NCBI GenBank assembly: GCA_017625095.1
Contig: JAGALQ010000025.1
Location: 1 to 64,000, forward strand
Source: Clostridia bacterium
GTDB taxonomy: Bacteria > Bacillota > Clostridia > Oscillospirales > Acutalibacteraceae
Reading direction: 5' to 3'
Length of the DNA stretch: 64,000 bases
Shown: positions 52,261 to 60,427 of the stretch, one piece after another
Numbering within the stretch: position 1 is the first letter of the stretch
How the letters are laid out: each line of letters opens with the position of its first letter
Notes under the pieces: model-generated
What the model saw: only the letters and a program-made list of their open reading frames with translations
Told to the model about the DNA's origin: nothing
The model's database searches: none
Made by a program: the position numbers and the translations under genes

Positions 52261-52275
52261 TGTGCATATTGCACA
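52261..52275. promoter_or_regulatory. TGTGCA-TAT-TGCACA palindrome upstream of the promoter
   Basis: This 15-bp palindrome sits 31 bp before the -35 box. A third TGTGCA half-site lies at 52294-52299, close to the -35. The pattern fits an activator or repressor site. Confidence 0.45.
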
Positions 52276-52306
52276 GTCAGAGCCGCTACTATTTGTGCAT
52301 TTAGTC

Positions 52307-52335
52307 TTGACAAATCTTACAAAAAAGTTTACAAT
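52307..52335 (+). promoter_or_regulatory. Strong promoter of the 45-aa peptide gene
   Basis: TTGACA (52307-52312), a 17-bp spacer and TACAAT (52330-52335). Confidence 0.75.
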
Positions 52336-52369
52336 GCAGATGCAAACAAAAAGAAAGGAGAAACAAAAA

Positions 52370-52507
52370 ATGTTTTCAAAGATTGTTTTTAAGAAGGAAA
52401 ATGAACTTATCAAGGAGATCTCCAAAGAGAAGAATTTCTTCCGTATGTTCACAAAAGCTATGGAGCTTGAAGGTCTTATCAACTACATGAACGGTTCTGT
52501 TCAGTAA
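52370..52507 (+). CDS. Small basic peptide (45 aa), unknown
   Basis: The ATG at 52370 follows AAAGGAG and a consensus promoter 35 bases upstream. The product is a 45-residue, Lys/Glu-rich peptide with no signal sequence, no Cys and predicted helical content (NELIKEISKEKNFFRMFTKAMELEGLIN). It stands alone between the aconitase X operon and the converging ylmH gene, with palindromes upstream and a structured 3' region ending in a terminator. I recognise no family. The combined promoter, ribosome site and terminator make it a real small gene more likely than not. Confidence 0.65.
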   Translation: MFSKIVFKKENELIKEISKEKNFFRMFTKAMELEGLINYMNGSVQ

Positions 52508-52642
52508 GCTTGAGCCTGAAGCTCACCCAAGTGGGATTATTACCGGACGTCAGGTCCGTTTACATATATCGCAACTCCCCTTGACATCTTCTCACATCAG
52601 CAATTTTTACGAGTGATTGTTCGATGTTTTTATCCCCTTTAC

Positions 52643-52675
52643 CCGCAGTGTACATTCACTGCGGGATTTTTTATG
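52643..52675. terminator. Terminator between the 45-aa gene and ylmH
   Basis: CCCGCAGTG-tacatt-CACTGCGGG followed by ATTTTTT. The stem is related to the ACCGCAG/CTGCGGT family. It serves the plus-strand gene and may serve converging ylmH. Confidence 0.8.
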
Positions 52676-52678
52676 TCT

Positions 52679-53425
52679 TCAGCGATGTACCCTGATAAGC
52701 GCGCGAAGCTTGCCTTTTTTTGTTTCGCGCCGTATACCTTCATAAATAAACCTGCCCTTACCTCTGACGGAAACCGTATCGTGCTCCTCGAGCATACGCG
52801 ACGGATTGGTAACGAGAATGCTGTTGACGCTCACCTTGCCCTGCTCGACAATATCCTTGCACACACTGCGTGATACACCGTAGACGCAGGAAATAACAGC
52901 ATCAAGCCGCTCAGACGCAACCACAAATTCTTCAGCTTCAGGCAGAGCAACGCTTTCTACAGGCGGAGCTTCCACCTCACGGCAGGCCACTGTGGTGTGC
53001 TTGACCTGGGTCAGGTTTTCGGCAATATATCCGCTCACACTGTCCATACAGTAAAGATAGGCACAGTTATCATAAACAATTATGTCACCGAGCACTTCTC
53101 TTTTAAGCCCGAGAGCCATAACAGAACCGAAAAAGTCACGGTGAGTCAGCTCATCAGCAAACTTTCTGGCAACAGGCTCAATCGCAAGCCAGACACATTC
53201 GGGGCATGCCTCATAGCCGCACATATCCTCACTGCCGAAGCACGCAACGCGTCTTTCAGCACCGTCGTAGCCACCGCAAAAGGTAACCGCACCTAATTTC
53301 ATCGCTTGGAGCATTGCCTGCTGTGCGGTTGTAAGAAAATCGGAATAAACCCATATCCCCTTATTGAAGCTTCGTGAACTCAGCTCTTCAAACCGCCCTG
53401 CAAGGCGCTTTTCTTCATCGGTCAT
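52679..53425 (-). CDS. ylmH: S4-domain RNA-binding protein YlmH
   Basis: This 248-residue protein has a fold typical of YlmH: an N-terminal domain with AMKLGAVTFCGGYDGAERRVACFGSE and GSVMALGLKREVLGDIIV, and a C-terminal S4 RNA-binding domain (SERLDAVISCVYGVSRSVCKDIVEQGKVSVNSILVTNPSRML). YlmH homologues associate with ribosomes/stalled subunits and are encoded near cell-division genes in many Firmicutes. Here it follows the AbrB-type regulator by 20 bases and appears co-transcribed with it, not with a division cluster. Confidence 0.92.
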   Translation of the reverse strand: MTDEEKRLAGRFEELSSRSFNKGIWVYSDFLTTAQQAMLQAMKLGAVTFCGGYDGAERRVACFGSEDMCGYEACPECVWLAIEPVARKFADELTHRDFFGSVMALGLKREVLGDIIVYDNCAYLYCMDSVSGYIAENLTQVKHTTVACREVEAPPVESVALPEAEEFVVASERLDAVISCVYGVSRSVCKDIVEQGKVSVNSILVTNPSRMLEEHDTVSVRGKGRFIYEGIRRETKKGKLRALIRVHR

Positions 53426-53445
53426 CGTACCTTGTCCTCACAAAA

Positions 53446-53703
53446 TCAAAGATTGCGTGATTTCTCAAAAAGCTCTGCGGCACAGCTGCGGCAAACCTTC
53501 TTGCCCGAATATTCTATAACATCCTCTGTGCTGTCACAAAAGACACAGCACGGTGAATATTTGCGAAGCATTATAAATTCACCCTGTGTGAAAATTTCGA
53601 GATAATCGGAGTTTTCTTTAAGACCGAGCATTGTTCTGAGCTCTTTGGGCAATACGATTCTGCCTGCGCTGTCAATCTGACGTGTGATACCTGTTGATCT
53701 CAT
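53446..53703 (-). CDS. AbrB/SpoVT-type regulator with C-terminal zinc ribbon
   Basis: The ATG at 53703 (AAAGGAGAG upstream) gives 85 residues; an earlier in-frame start lacks a ribosome site. The N-terminal half is a SpoVT/AbrB swapped-hairpin DNA-binding domain (RQIDSAGRIVLPKELRTMLGL). The C-terminal half has CVFC and CRSC pairs 16 residues apart, a likely zinc site. Transition-state regulators of this type control stationary-phase and sporulation genes. A palindrome overlaps its own -35 box, suggesting autoregulation. Confidence 0.9.
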   Translation of the reverse strand: MRSTGITRQIDSAGRIVLPKELRTMLGLKENSDYLEIFTQGEFIMLRKYSPCCVFCDSTEDVIEYSGKKVCRSCAAELFEKSRNL

Positions 53704-53735
53704 TTTATACTCTCCTTTATTTCTTACTAATAGTA

Positions 53736-53764
53736 AAAATACCATATTATGACATTTATGTCAA
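53736..53764 (-). promoter_or_regulatory. Promoter of abrB-ylmH with overlapping palindrome
   Basis: The minus strand has TTGACA (53759-53764), a 17-bp spacer and TATTTT (53736-53741). The palindrome TGACAT-TT-ATGTCA (53750-53763) covers the -35 box. Confidence 0.6.
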
Positions 53765-53768
53765 ATAA

Positions 53769-53803
53769 AGGGCAGCACGCCGCCAACGCAGTGTGCTGCC
53801 CTG
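53769..53803 (-). terminator. Terminator of the cytidylate-kinase-like gene
   Basis: AGGGCAGCAC pairs with GTGCTGCCCT, followed on the minus strand by TTTATTTG and on the plus strand by GTTTTTT, so it can work in both directions. Confidence 0.75.
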
Positions 53804-53807
53804 TTTT

Positions 53808-54410
53808 TTATTTAAGCATATCTGCAAAACTGTCAACAAGCTGTTTTATATTCTTGTTTGTGGTGTTAATGCAGATATCGTAGTTGAGCGCATCCTCCCA
53901 CTTTTTGCCTGTATAAAAACGGTAATATTTTGCTCTTGCCTTATCTGTTTCGTTGATTTTCTGTCTGATTTCACGGTCGGTTAGCTTCTCCGACTCTTCT
54001 GCTCTTGCCTTACAGCGCTCAACCCTTGCATCAATATCCGCATAGAGTCGGATGCGAATCGGATTGAAATCACTCAGGCAGCAATCGGCACAGCGACCTA
54101 CGACAACACAGTCTGATTTCTCGGCAAGCTCCTTGAGAAGGTTACTCTGCTCAACAAAAAGTGTGTTGTGATGTTCAAGTCTGACATCAGCAACGGGCGC
54201 AAGAGTGTGACCTATTGTAATCGGGAACAGCGGAGCAGGACTCCTTTCGTTGAGCGACTGCACATATTCCTCAGCAAGATTTGTACGCTTTGCAAGCTCG
54301 GTGATAATCTCGCTGTCGTAGTAAGCAAAGCCGAGCTTATCGGCAAGACGTCGTGCAAACTCACGGCCTCCGCTGCCGAATTCACGGCTGACGGTAATAA
54401 CTTTATTCAT
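53808..54410 (-). CDS. Cytidylate kinase-like family protein
   Basis: This 200-residue P-loop protein has an N-terminal VSREFGSGGREFARRLADKLGFAYYD with the Walker-like GSGG, CVVVGRCADC and the Arg-rich lid KARAEESEKLTDREIRQKINETDKARAKYYRFYTGKKW. It belongs to the AAA_26/cytidylate-kinase-like family, which is distinct from the canonical CMP kinase (about 220 residues with GKST). The true nucleotide substrate is unproven. It is monocistronic. AAGGAG precedes the ATG at 54410. Confidence 0.88.
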   Translation of the reverse strand: MNKVITVSREFGSGGREFARRLADKLGFAYYDSEIITELAKRTNLAEEYVQSLNERSPAPLFPITIGHTLAPVADVRLEHHNTLFVEQSNLLKELAEKSDCVVVGRCADCCLSDFNPIRIRLYADIDARVERCKARAEESEKLTDREIRQKINETDKARAKYYRFYTGKKWEDALNYDICINTTNKNIKQLVDSFADMLK

Positions 54411-54449
54411 AAATCTGACTCCTTGTAGAGAAAACTTTTATATAAATAT

Positions 54450-54480
54450 ATTATACATTTAATAACCTATGCTTTGTCAA
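54450..54480 (-). promoter_or_regulatory. Likely promoter of the cytidylate-kinase-like gene
   Basis: TTGACA (54475-54480) and TATAAT (54450-54455) on the minus strand, separated by a long 19-bp spacer. No convincing plus-strand promoter for the allose operon is seen in 54481-54562. Confidence 0.5.
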
Positions 54481-54562
54481 GCAAAATATCAAATTTTCCG
54501 AATCATAAACCAACAAACTCCGTACATACTAAATCAAAGCGAAAAAACGAAGGTGTGATCGG

Positions 54563-56098
54563 ATGCAGCCTCTTGTAATAATGAAAGATGTCAAAAAACA
54601 GTTTCCCGGTGTTACGGCACTTGACGGAATATCCTTTGATATTATGCCCGGCGAAGTTCACGTTTTGCTAGGCGAAAACGGTGCAGGCAAATCCACACTG
54701 ATGAAAATTCTCAGCGGTGTGCATAAACCTACCGACGGGCAGATAATAATCGGCGGCTCTGAGTTTACCGCGCTTACTCCCAAGGATTCACGAAGCTGCG
54801 GCATAAGCGTAATTTATCAGGAGCTGAGCGTGATAAACGAGCTTTCCATTCAGGAGAATCTCTTCGTCGGTAATCTGCCTGTAAAAAATATAGGACCCAT
54901 GAAAATTGTTGACTACAAAAAAATGAGAGAAGCAACGCAGATGCTTCTTGGCAAAGTGGGTCTGCGCAAAGACCCCGAAACCGCTGTTGAGGAGCTGAGC
55001 ATATCGGAAAAGCAGCAGGTTGAAATTGCCAAAGCACTTGCCGCTGACAGCAGAATACTGATTATGGACGAGCCGACAACCTCACTCACCTCAAGCGAAG
55101 TCAGTCACCTTTTTGCCGTTATAAGAGAGCTGAAAAAAGAGGGGCACGGAATTGTCTTTATCTCGCATAAGCTCGGCGAAATAATGGAAATCGGCGACAG
55201 AGTAACCGTGCTGAAAGACGGCAGATACGTCGGCACAAAAAAGATAAGCGACGTAACACAGGATGACCTCGTGACAATGATGGTAGGCAGACAGATAAGC
55301 AAAAACTATCAGCACCCTTCGGCAGATTACAGTGACGCACCAGTCATATTCGAGGTGCGCAACCTGTCCAGAAAAGACGGCAAGGTAAAAAACGTGTCTT
55401 TTAAATTAAGGCGCGGTGAAATCCTCGGCTTTTCGGGTCTTGTCGGTTCAGGCAGAAGCGAAATGATGAACTCCATCTTCGGTGCAGAGCCGAAAGCCTG
55501 CGGCGAGATTCTGATTGACGGCAAAGAGGTACGCACGTCTGCTCCGTTTTATTCGATAAAAAGCGGACTTGCAATGGTGACGGAAAACAGACGAGAAACA
55601 GGCTTTTTCCATAACTTCAGCATAAAGAAAAACATTTCTGTTCTGCCATTTATAAAGCAGTCATCCTTTGCAGGCATAACAGGCCTTGTAAGCGACAAAA
55701 ACGAAGATATATGGGCTGATGAACAAAAAAAGAACCTCAACATCAAATGCTACTCGACCGAGCAGGGAATAACCGAGCTTTCGGGCGGCAACCAGCAAAA
55801 GGTAATACTCGGCAAATGGCTTGCCGCAGATTCGCAGATAATAATTTTCGACGAGCCGACGAAGGGCATTGACGTAGGCTCAAAGGGCGAGATATATGCG
55901 CTTATGCGAAGGCTTGCGGATGAGGGCAAGGGCATACTTGTTGTCAGCTCTGAGCTTCCCGAGCTGCTCGCCGTCTGCGACACGATTGCCGTATTCCGCG
56001 AGGGTGAGATTGTTGCCGTTTTTCCTCACAAAGAGGCAACCGAAGAAAAAATAATCGCTGCTTCAACAGCAGAAAAAGGAGAGGGAAACAGACCTTGA
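54563..56098 (+). CDS. alsA: D-allose ABC transporter ATP-binding protein
   Basis: This 511-residue protein has two nucleotide-binding domains in tandem, as in all monosaccharide (RbsA/AlsA/MglA) importers. The first has Walker A GENGAGKST (about 36-44), ELSISEKQQVEIAKAL and ILIMDEPTTSL. The second has the degenerate GLVGSGRSE (about 291), ELSGGNQQKVILGKWL and IIIFDEPTKGID. It powers import with the permease and binding protein of the same operon. The sugar is inferred as D-allose from the downstream AlsE- and AlsK-like enzymes. GAAGGTG precedes the ATG. Confidence 0.9.
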   Translation: MQPLVIMKDVKKQFPGVTALDGISFDIMPGEVHVLLGENGAGKSTLMKILSGVHKPTDGQIIIGGSEFTALTPKDSRSCGISVIYQELSVINELSIQENLFVGNLPVKNIGPMKIVDYKKMREATQMLLGKVGLRKDPETAVEELSISEKQQVEIAKALAADSRILIMDEPTTSLTSSEVSHLFAVIRELKKEGHGIVFISHKLGEIMEIGDRVTVLKDGRYVGTKKISDVTQDDLVTMMVGRQISKNYQHPSADYSDAPVIFEVRNLSRKDGKVKNVSFKLRRGEILGFSGLVGSGRSEMMNSIFGAEPKACGEILIDGKEVRTSAPFYSIKSGLAMVTENRRETGFFHNFSIKKNISVLPFIKQSSFAGITGLVSDKNEDIWADEQKKNLNIKCYSTEQGITELSGGNQQKVILGKWLAADSQIIIFDEPTKGIDVGSKGEIYALMRRLADEGKGILVVSSELPELLAVCDTIAVFREGEIVAVFPHKEATEEKIIAASTAEKGEGNRP

Positions 56099-57063
56099 AC
56101 GCAAATAACAAAATCGGCAACAGCACGTTTGCCTTTAAAACCGCCTGGCAGCGCTACGGCACGCTCGGCATTCTGATACTGCTGCTCACCATTCTTGCAG
56201 CACTCAAACCCGGCTACTTTTTTCAGCCGTCAACCGTAACACAGATTCTGTCGCAGAGCTCGGTCAACATTCTCATAGCTCTCGGCGAATTCTTCGCAAT
56301 ACTGATTGCCGGCATAGATCTTTCCGTCGGCTCGGTAACAGCTCTTTCGGGTATGGTTACGGCAAAGCTGATGGTGGCAGGCATCGCTCCCCTGCCTGCT
56401 GTTATTCTCGGCATACTTCTCGGCGCAATTTTAGGCTTTATTAACGGCATTCTGGTCAACGGCACAGGTTTACACCCATTCATCATCACACTCGGCACGC
56501 AGGCAATATTCCGCGGAATAACGCTGATTATTTCCGACTCAAGCGCAATATTCGGCTTTCCCGCATCGTTCACAACGTTTATGGCGAAGCGGTTTATATA
56601 TATCCCCGTATCGGCTTTTATCGCGCTTGTTGCCGCACTTGTGCTTGCCTTCCTCACAAACAAAACAAAGCTCGGCAGAAATATCTATGCTCTTGGCGGC
56701 AATAAGGAAAGCGCGTGGTATTCGGGCATAAACGTAAAACTTCACACGCTTATCGTTTTTATTATTTCGGGCATCTGTGCAGGCATTGCAGGTGCTGTGC
56801 TGCTCGGACGTGTCGGCTCCGCAGAGCCTGCAGCGGCAACGGGATTTGAAACCTATGCAATTGCCGCGGCAATTATCGGCGGCACGAGCTTTTTCGGAGG
56901 AAAGGGTAAAATTTTCGGCGTTGTGATGGGCGGTCTGATTATCGGTGTTATCAACTTCGGTATGAATCTGCTCTCTGTTTCAAGCACCCTTCAGCAGGTT
57001 GTTATGGGCGCGCTTATCATAGGCTCTGTCACACTTGACCGCTTCGTCGCCGGCAACAAATAA
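56095..57063 (+). CDS. alsC: D-allose ABC transporter permease
   Basis: This 322-residue membrane protein of the RbsC/AlsC family has about 8-10 hydrophobic segments and the conserved LIAGIDLSVGSVTALSGM, NGTGLHPFIITLGT, YALGGNKESAWYSGINV and GGTSFFGGKGKIFGVVMGG. The start is TTG at 56095, overlapping the alsA stop (TTGA), with AAAGGAGAG a little far upstream. It forms the membrane pore as a dimer. Confidence 0.9.
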   Translation: MNANNKIGNSTFAFKTAWQRYGTLGILILLLTILAALKPGYFFQPSTVTQILSQSSVNILIALGEFFAILIAGIDLSVGSVTALSGMVTAKLMVAGIAPLPAVILGILLGAILGFINGILVNGTGLHPFIITLGTQAIFRGITLIISDSSAIFGFPASFTTFMAKRFIYIPVSAFIALVAALVLAFLTNKTKLGRNIYALGGNKESAWYSGINVKLHTLIVFIISGICAGIAGAVLLGRVGSAEPAAATGFETYAIAAAIIGGTSFFGGKGKIFGVVMGGLIIGVINFGMNLLSVSSTLQQVVMGALIIGSVTLDRFVAGNK

Positions 57064-57075
57064 GGAGAATTAATT

Positions 57076-57756
57076 ATGAGTATAATGTTCAGCCCCTCAC
57101 TGATGTGTATGGATTTTCTTAACATCTCAGCGCAGATAGATGTGTTAAACACACGGTGCGATTATTACCACGTTGATATTATGGACGGCCACTATGTGCC
57201 GAATCTTGCGCTCTCACCCGATTTTGTCAGAGCAATAAGTCCTGCGGCAAAGCAGCCGATTGATTGCCACCTGATGGTGACCGACCCGTCACGCTATATC
57301 GCGCCGCTTAAAGCTGCAGGCGCACAGATGATATGTCCGCAGGTTGAAACAATAACCGCTGACGCTTTCCGCACCATAAACACAATAAAGCAGACAGGCT
57401 ACAAGGCAGGTGCGGTTTTTAACCCTGCAACTCCGATTTCAGTCGCACAGTATTATCTGCATCTGCTCGACAAAATCACAATTATGACGGTTGATCCCGG
57501 CTTTGCAGGACAGCCGTTCATACGCGAAATGCTGGCTAAGATTGAGCAGGCACGCTCACTTAAAGAAAAGCACGGCTATCACTATGTCATCGAGGTTGAC
57601 GGTGCGTGCAACAAGAGCACATTCAAGGACCTGTACAGTGCAGGCGCAGAATGTCTCGTTGTAGGCTCATCGGGTCTTTTTGACCTTGACGGCAACCTTG
57701 AGAGAGCGTGGGATATTATGACAGAGGATTTCAGAAAGGCTACGGAGGGATGTTGA
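57076..57756 (+). CDS. alsE: D-allulose-6-phosphate 3-epimerase
   Basis: This is a 226-residue TIM-barrel epimerase of the ribulose-phosphate 3-epimerase family. FSPSLMCMDFLN, YYHVDIMDGHYVPNLALSPDFV, DCHLMVTDPSRYI, ITIMTVDPGFAGQPFI and IEVDGACN closely follow E. coli AlsE (which begins KISPSLMCMDLLK) rather than Rpe. It converts D-allulose 6-phosphate to D-fructose 6-phosphate. Metal and catalytic residues (the Asp of VDIMDG, the His of CHLMV, the Asp of EVDGA) are present. AAGGAG precedes the ATG; the next gene starts immediately after the stop. Confidence 0.92.
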   Translation: MSIMFSPSLMCMDFLNISAQIDVLNTRCDYYHVDIMDGHYVPNLALSPDFVRAISPAAKQPIDCHLMVTDPSRYIAPLKAAGAQMICPQVETITADAFRTINTIKQTGYKAGAVFNPATPISVAQYYLHLLDKITIMTVDPGFAGQPFIREMLAKIEQARSLKEKHGYHYVIEVDGACNKSTFKDLYSAGAECLVVGSSGLFDLDGNLERAWDIMTEDFRKATEGC

Positions 57757-58686
57757 TTGAGCGACATATTTGCGCTTGGAATTGATATAGGCGGCACCAA
57801 CTTCCGTATGGGAGTTGTCGGCGGTGACGGAAAAATACACTCGTTCACACGCACACCGAGCAACGTTTTTTCTGACGGCAACGCAGAGGAAATACTTCTG
57901 CGCGAAATAAAGGTTTATCTAAAGCAAAGCGGATTTGAAGGCAGAATCAAGGCTGCCGCCGCAGGTATCCCCGCAACAGTAAGCAAGGATAAAAAAACCG
58001 TGCTCTCCTCCCCTAACCTGAAAGCTTTTGACGGTGTGACAATTTCTCAGGACTTTGAAACGGCGCTCGGTTTTTCATTCTATATCGACAGAGATGTAAA
58101 CTTTCTTCTTCAGAACGATATTGCAAAGCTCGGGCTTTCAGGTGAAAAAACAGTGCTCGGTTTTTATATCGGCACGGGATTCGGAAACGCGATATCATTC
58201 GGCGGCAAGGTATATTCCGGATGTAACGGCACTGCAGGCGAGCTCGGTCACGTGCCGATACTCGGCAGCACCGATGTGTGCACCTGCGGCAACGTAGGCT
58301 GTATCGAAACACGCTGCTCGGGCAAGGCACTTGAAGAGCTTGCGGCAAAGCATTTTCCGACTGACGATATAAAAAAGATTTTCACACTGCACGGTGACAG
58401 CGAAATCATAAGAGAATTCATCAAGGATCTTTCAATACCAATCTCCACGGAAATTAATATTTTAGATCCCGATTGCTGCGTCATAGGCGGCGGTGTGGTC
58501 GACATGTGCGATTTCCCGAAGGAACTTCTTATGGATGCAATAAGAATGCGTGTGCGAAAGCCGTATCCCGAACAAACATTCAACGTGATTTTCACAAAGC
58601 ACGACCAGCAGAGCGGTGTTTTCGGAAGCGGTGATTTTGCACTCAACGAATATCTGAGCCAAATTGGGAATAATATAACAAACTGA
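57757..58686 (+). CDS. alsK: D-allose kinase (ROK family)
   Basis: This 309-residue kinase starts at a TTG directly after the alsE stop (ribosome site inside alsE, GGAGGG). ROK features: GIDIGGTNFRMGVV phosphate-binding loop, IDRDVNFLLQNDIA catalytic region, GTGFGNAISFGG, GELGHVPI and the zinc-binding CTCGNVGCIETRCSG. The C-terminal GGGVVDMCDFPKELLMDAIRMRVRKPYP follows the allose kinase pattern. It makes D-allose 6-phosphate from imported allose and ATP. Confidence 0.9.
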   Translation: MSDIFALGIDIGGTNFRMGVVGGDGKIHSFTRTPSNVFSDGNAEEILLREIKVYLKQSGFEGRIKAAAAGIPATVSKDKKTVLSSPNLKAFDGVTISQDFETALGFSFYIDRDVNFLLQNDIAKLGLSGEKTVLGFYIGTGFGNAISFGGKVYSGCNGTAGELGHVPILGSTDVCTCGNVGCIETRCSGKALEELAAKHFPTDDIKKIFTLHGDSEIIREFIKDLSIPISTEINILDPDCCVIGGGVVDMCDFPKELLMDAIRMRVRKPYPEQTFNVIFTKHDQQSGVFGSGDFALNEYLSQIGNNITN

Positions 58687-58703
58687 TGAAAAGAGGTAAA
58701 AAT

Positions 58704-59708
58704 ATGAAAGCAAGAAAAATTATTGCAGCTGTGCTGGCTGTTACATTATTAGGCTGTATACTGACCGCATGCGGCAACAATACAGATGAAAACTCACCTG
58801 TACCCGATGTGACAAACTCCGCTGCAAACAACACGGATTATGCCATTATCCTCAAAACACTTTCAAACGATTTCTGGGCAAAGATGAAAACAGGCATTGA
58901 AGAAGAGGCAAAAAAGCTCGGCGTTAAGGTGGATATTTTCGCCGCACAGAATGAAGAAGATACGGCAGGTCAGCTGACAATTCTCGAAAACTGCCTTGCG
59001 AAAAATTACAAGGCAATCGGTGTTGCTCCGCTTTCACCGACTAACCTTATCAACGGCATTGTACAGGCAAACGAAAACGGAATTTACGTGATGAACATTG
59101 ATGAAAAAATCGATATTGATTCACTTCGCAACGCAGGCGGAAGCGTTATTGCGTTTGCAACAACTGATAACGAAGCCGTAGGCAAAAAGGGCGCAGAATT
59201 TATTATCAATAAGCTCGGTGAGAGCGGCGGTGAGGTTGCAATAATCGAAGGTAAGGCAGGTAACGCGTCGGGCGAATCGAGAAAAACAGGCGCAACAAAA
59301 GCATTCGAGGATGCTGACGACATCGAGCTTGTTGCCTCACAGCCTGCTGACTGGGACAGACAGAAAGCGCTCGACACCGCAACGGGCTATTTGCAGATGT
59401 ATCCTCAATTAAAAGCAATCTACTGCTGTAACGACACAATGGCGCTCGGTGCACTGCAGGCGGTTATCAACGCAGGCAAGCTCGGCAAAATTATCATCGT
59501 CGGCACAGACGGCTCAGCTGAAGCACTTGAATCAGTCAAGGCAGGTCAGCTTGACGCAACCGTTGCGCAGGACCCTGCTGAAATCGGCGCGGCATCACTG
59601 AGAAAAATGGTTGACGCAGTAACCAACAAGCCGAAAATCGACCCGAACACAGCGCCGCAGACAATACCCGTAGACTCTTATATCGTAACAAAGGAAAACG
59701 TAAAATGA
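58704..59708 (+). CDS. alsB: D-allose-binding lipoprotein
   Basis: The ATG at 58704 is preceded by AAAGAGGT and gives 334 residues; an in-frame ATG six codons earlier overlaps the alsK stop. The lipobox LTAC places the lipidated Cys at residue 23. The mature part is a periplasmic-binding-protein (type I) fold: YAIILKTLSNDFWAKMKTGIEEEAKKLGV, CLAKNYKAIGVAPLSPTNL, EGKAGNASGESRKTGATKAF, YCCNDTMALGALQAV. It captures the sugar outside the cell for alsA/alsC. It is placed late in the operon, unlike the usual binding-protein-first order. Confidence 0.9.
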   Translation: MKARKIIAAVLAVTLLGCILTACGNNTDENSPVPDVTNSAANNTDYAIILKTLSNDFWAKMKTGIEEEAKKLGVKVDIFAAQNEEDTAGQLTILENCLAKNYKAIGVAPLSPTNLINGIVQANENGIYVMNIDEKIDIDSLRNAGGSVIAFATTDNEAVGKKGAEFIINKLGESGGEVAIIEGKAGNASGESRKTGATKAFEDADDIELVASQPADWDRQKALDTATGYLQMYPQLKAIYCCNDTMALGALQAVINAGKLGKIIIVGTDGSAEALESVKAGQLDATVAQDPAEIGAASLRKMVDAVTNKPKIDPNTAPQTIPVDSYIVTKENVK

Positions 59709-60133
59709 GTCTGATTGCAATAGGCTGTGACCACGTTGGATTTGAGCTGAAAATCCGAATCATCGACCACCTTCAGAGTCAGGGACACAGCATAAAGGAT
59801 TTCGGAACACACAGCACAGAGAGAACGGATTATCCGATTTTCGGCAAAGCCGTTGCCAACGCCGTAGCAAGCCGCGAATGCGATAAAGGCATTTTAATCT
59901 GCGGCACGGGTGTCGGCATTTCCATTGCGGCAAATAAGGTGCACGGCATCCGTGCGGTTGTGTGCAGCGAGCCGTATTCCGCCCTGCTTTCAAGGCAGCA
60001 CAATGACACAAATATACTTGCATTCGGTTCAAGAGTTGTCGGCGCTGACCTTGCGGTGATGATTGTTGATGCGTGGCTCAGCGGTGAATTTGAAGGCGGC
60101 AGACACAAAAACAGAGTTGATAATATAGAATAA
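59705..60133 (+). CDS. rpiB: RpiB/AlsI-type sugar phosphate isomerase
   Basis: This 142-residue enzyme of the RpiB/LacAB family has AIGCDHVGFELK at the N-terminus, ERTDYPIFG, GILICGTGVGISIAANKVHGIRAVVC (Cys base in the ICGTG loop) and SRQHNDTNILAFGSRVVG. In E. coli the same enzyme serves ribose 5-phosphate and allose 6-phosphate. Its place here completes the path allose to allose-6-P (AlsK) to allulose-6-P (this) to fructose-6-P (AlsE). It overlaps the alsB stop by four bases (ATGA). A terminator-like palindrome cluster follows. Confidence 0.92.
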   Translation: MSLIAIGCDHVGFELKIRIIDHLQSQGHSIKDFGTHSTERTDYPIFGKAVANAVASRECDKGILICGTGVGISIAANKVHGIRAVVCSEPYSALLSRQHNDTNILAFGSRVVGADLAVMIVDAWLSGEFEGGRHKNRVDNIE

Positions 60134-60262
60134 GATTCTTCGCTATCGCTCGGAATGACAATTAAATTGATTTTTATAAAAAACGGGAGACCACACAGGG
60201 TCTCCCCTACGCGTGAAAATATTAAGCAGCATCGTAAGGGAGAAATTTTGCCTCCCACTATA
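60134..60262. repeat. Dispersed palindromic repeats after the allose operon
   Basis: GATTCTTCGCTATCGCTCGG (from 60133) leads into ATTAAA. Then GGGAGACC-acaca-GGGTCTCCC lies around 60185-60208 and a further GGGAG...CTCCC pair at about 60230-60256. These resemble repeat families scattered through gut Clostridia genomes and are not terminators by themselves, as no T-run follows. The remaining part, up to 60427, holds the terminator at 60287 and no gene. Confidence 0.5.
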
Positions 60263-60286
60263 AACCATAATATACCACAACAAAAA

Positions 60287-60326
60287 AACTCCGCTTACTG
60301 ATTGGTAAACGGAGTTCTGATTTTTT
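60287..60326. terminator. Bidirectional terminator between rpiB and the SDR gene
   Basis: AACTCCG (60287-60293) pairs with CGGAGTT (60310-60316). TTTTTT lies downstream on the plus strand and TTTTTTTG on the minus strand. Confidence 0.75.
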
Positions 60327-60427
60327 ATGCAGTTGATTTCGGGGGCAGCGACATTCACTGTCCTCGGTGCCGCACATCCTCTCTGTATCTCAACTTAATT
60401 GAGGTATCGGATGCAACGTCACGTTGC

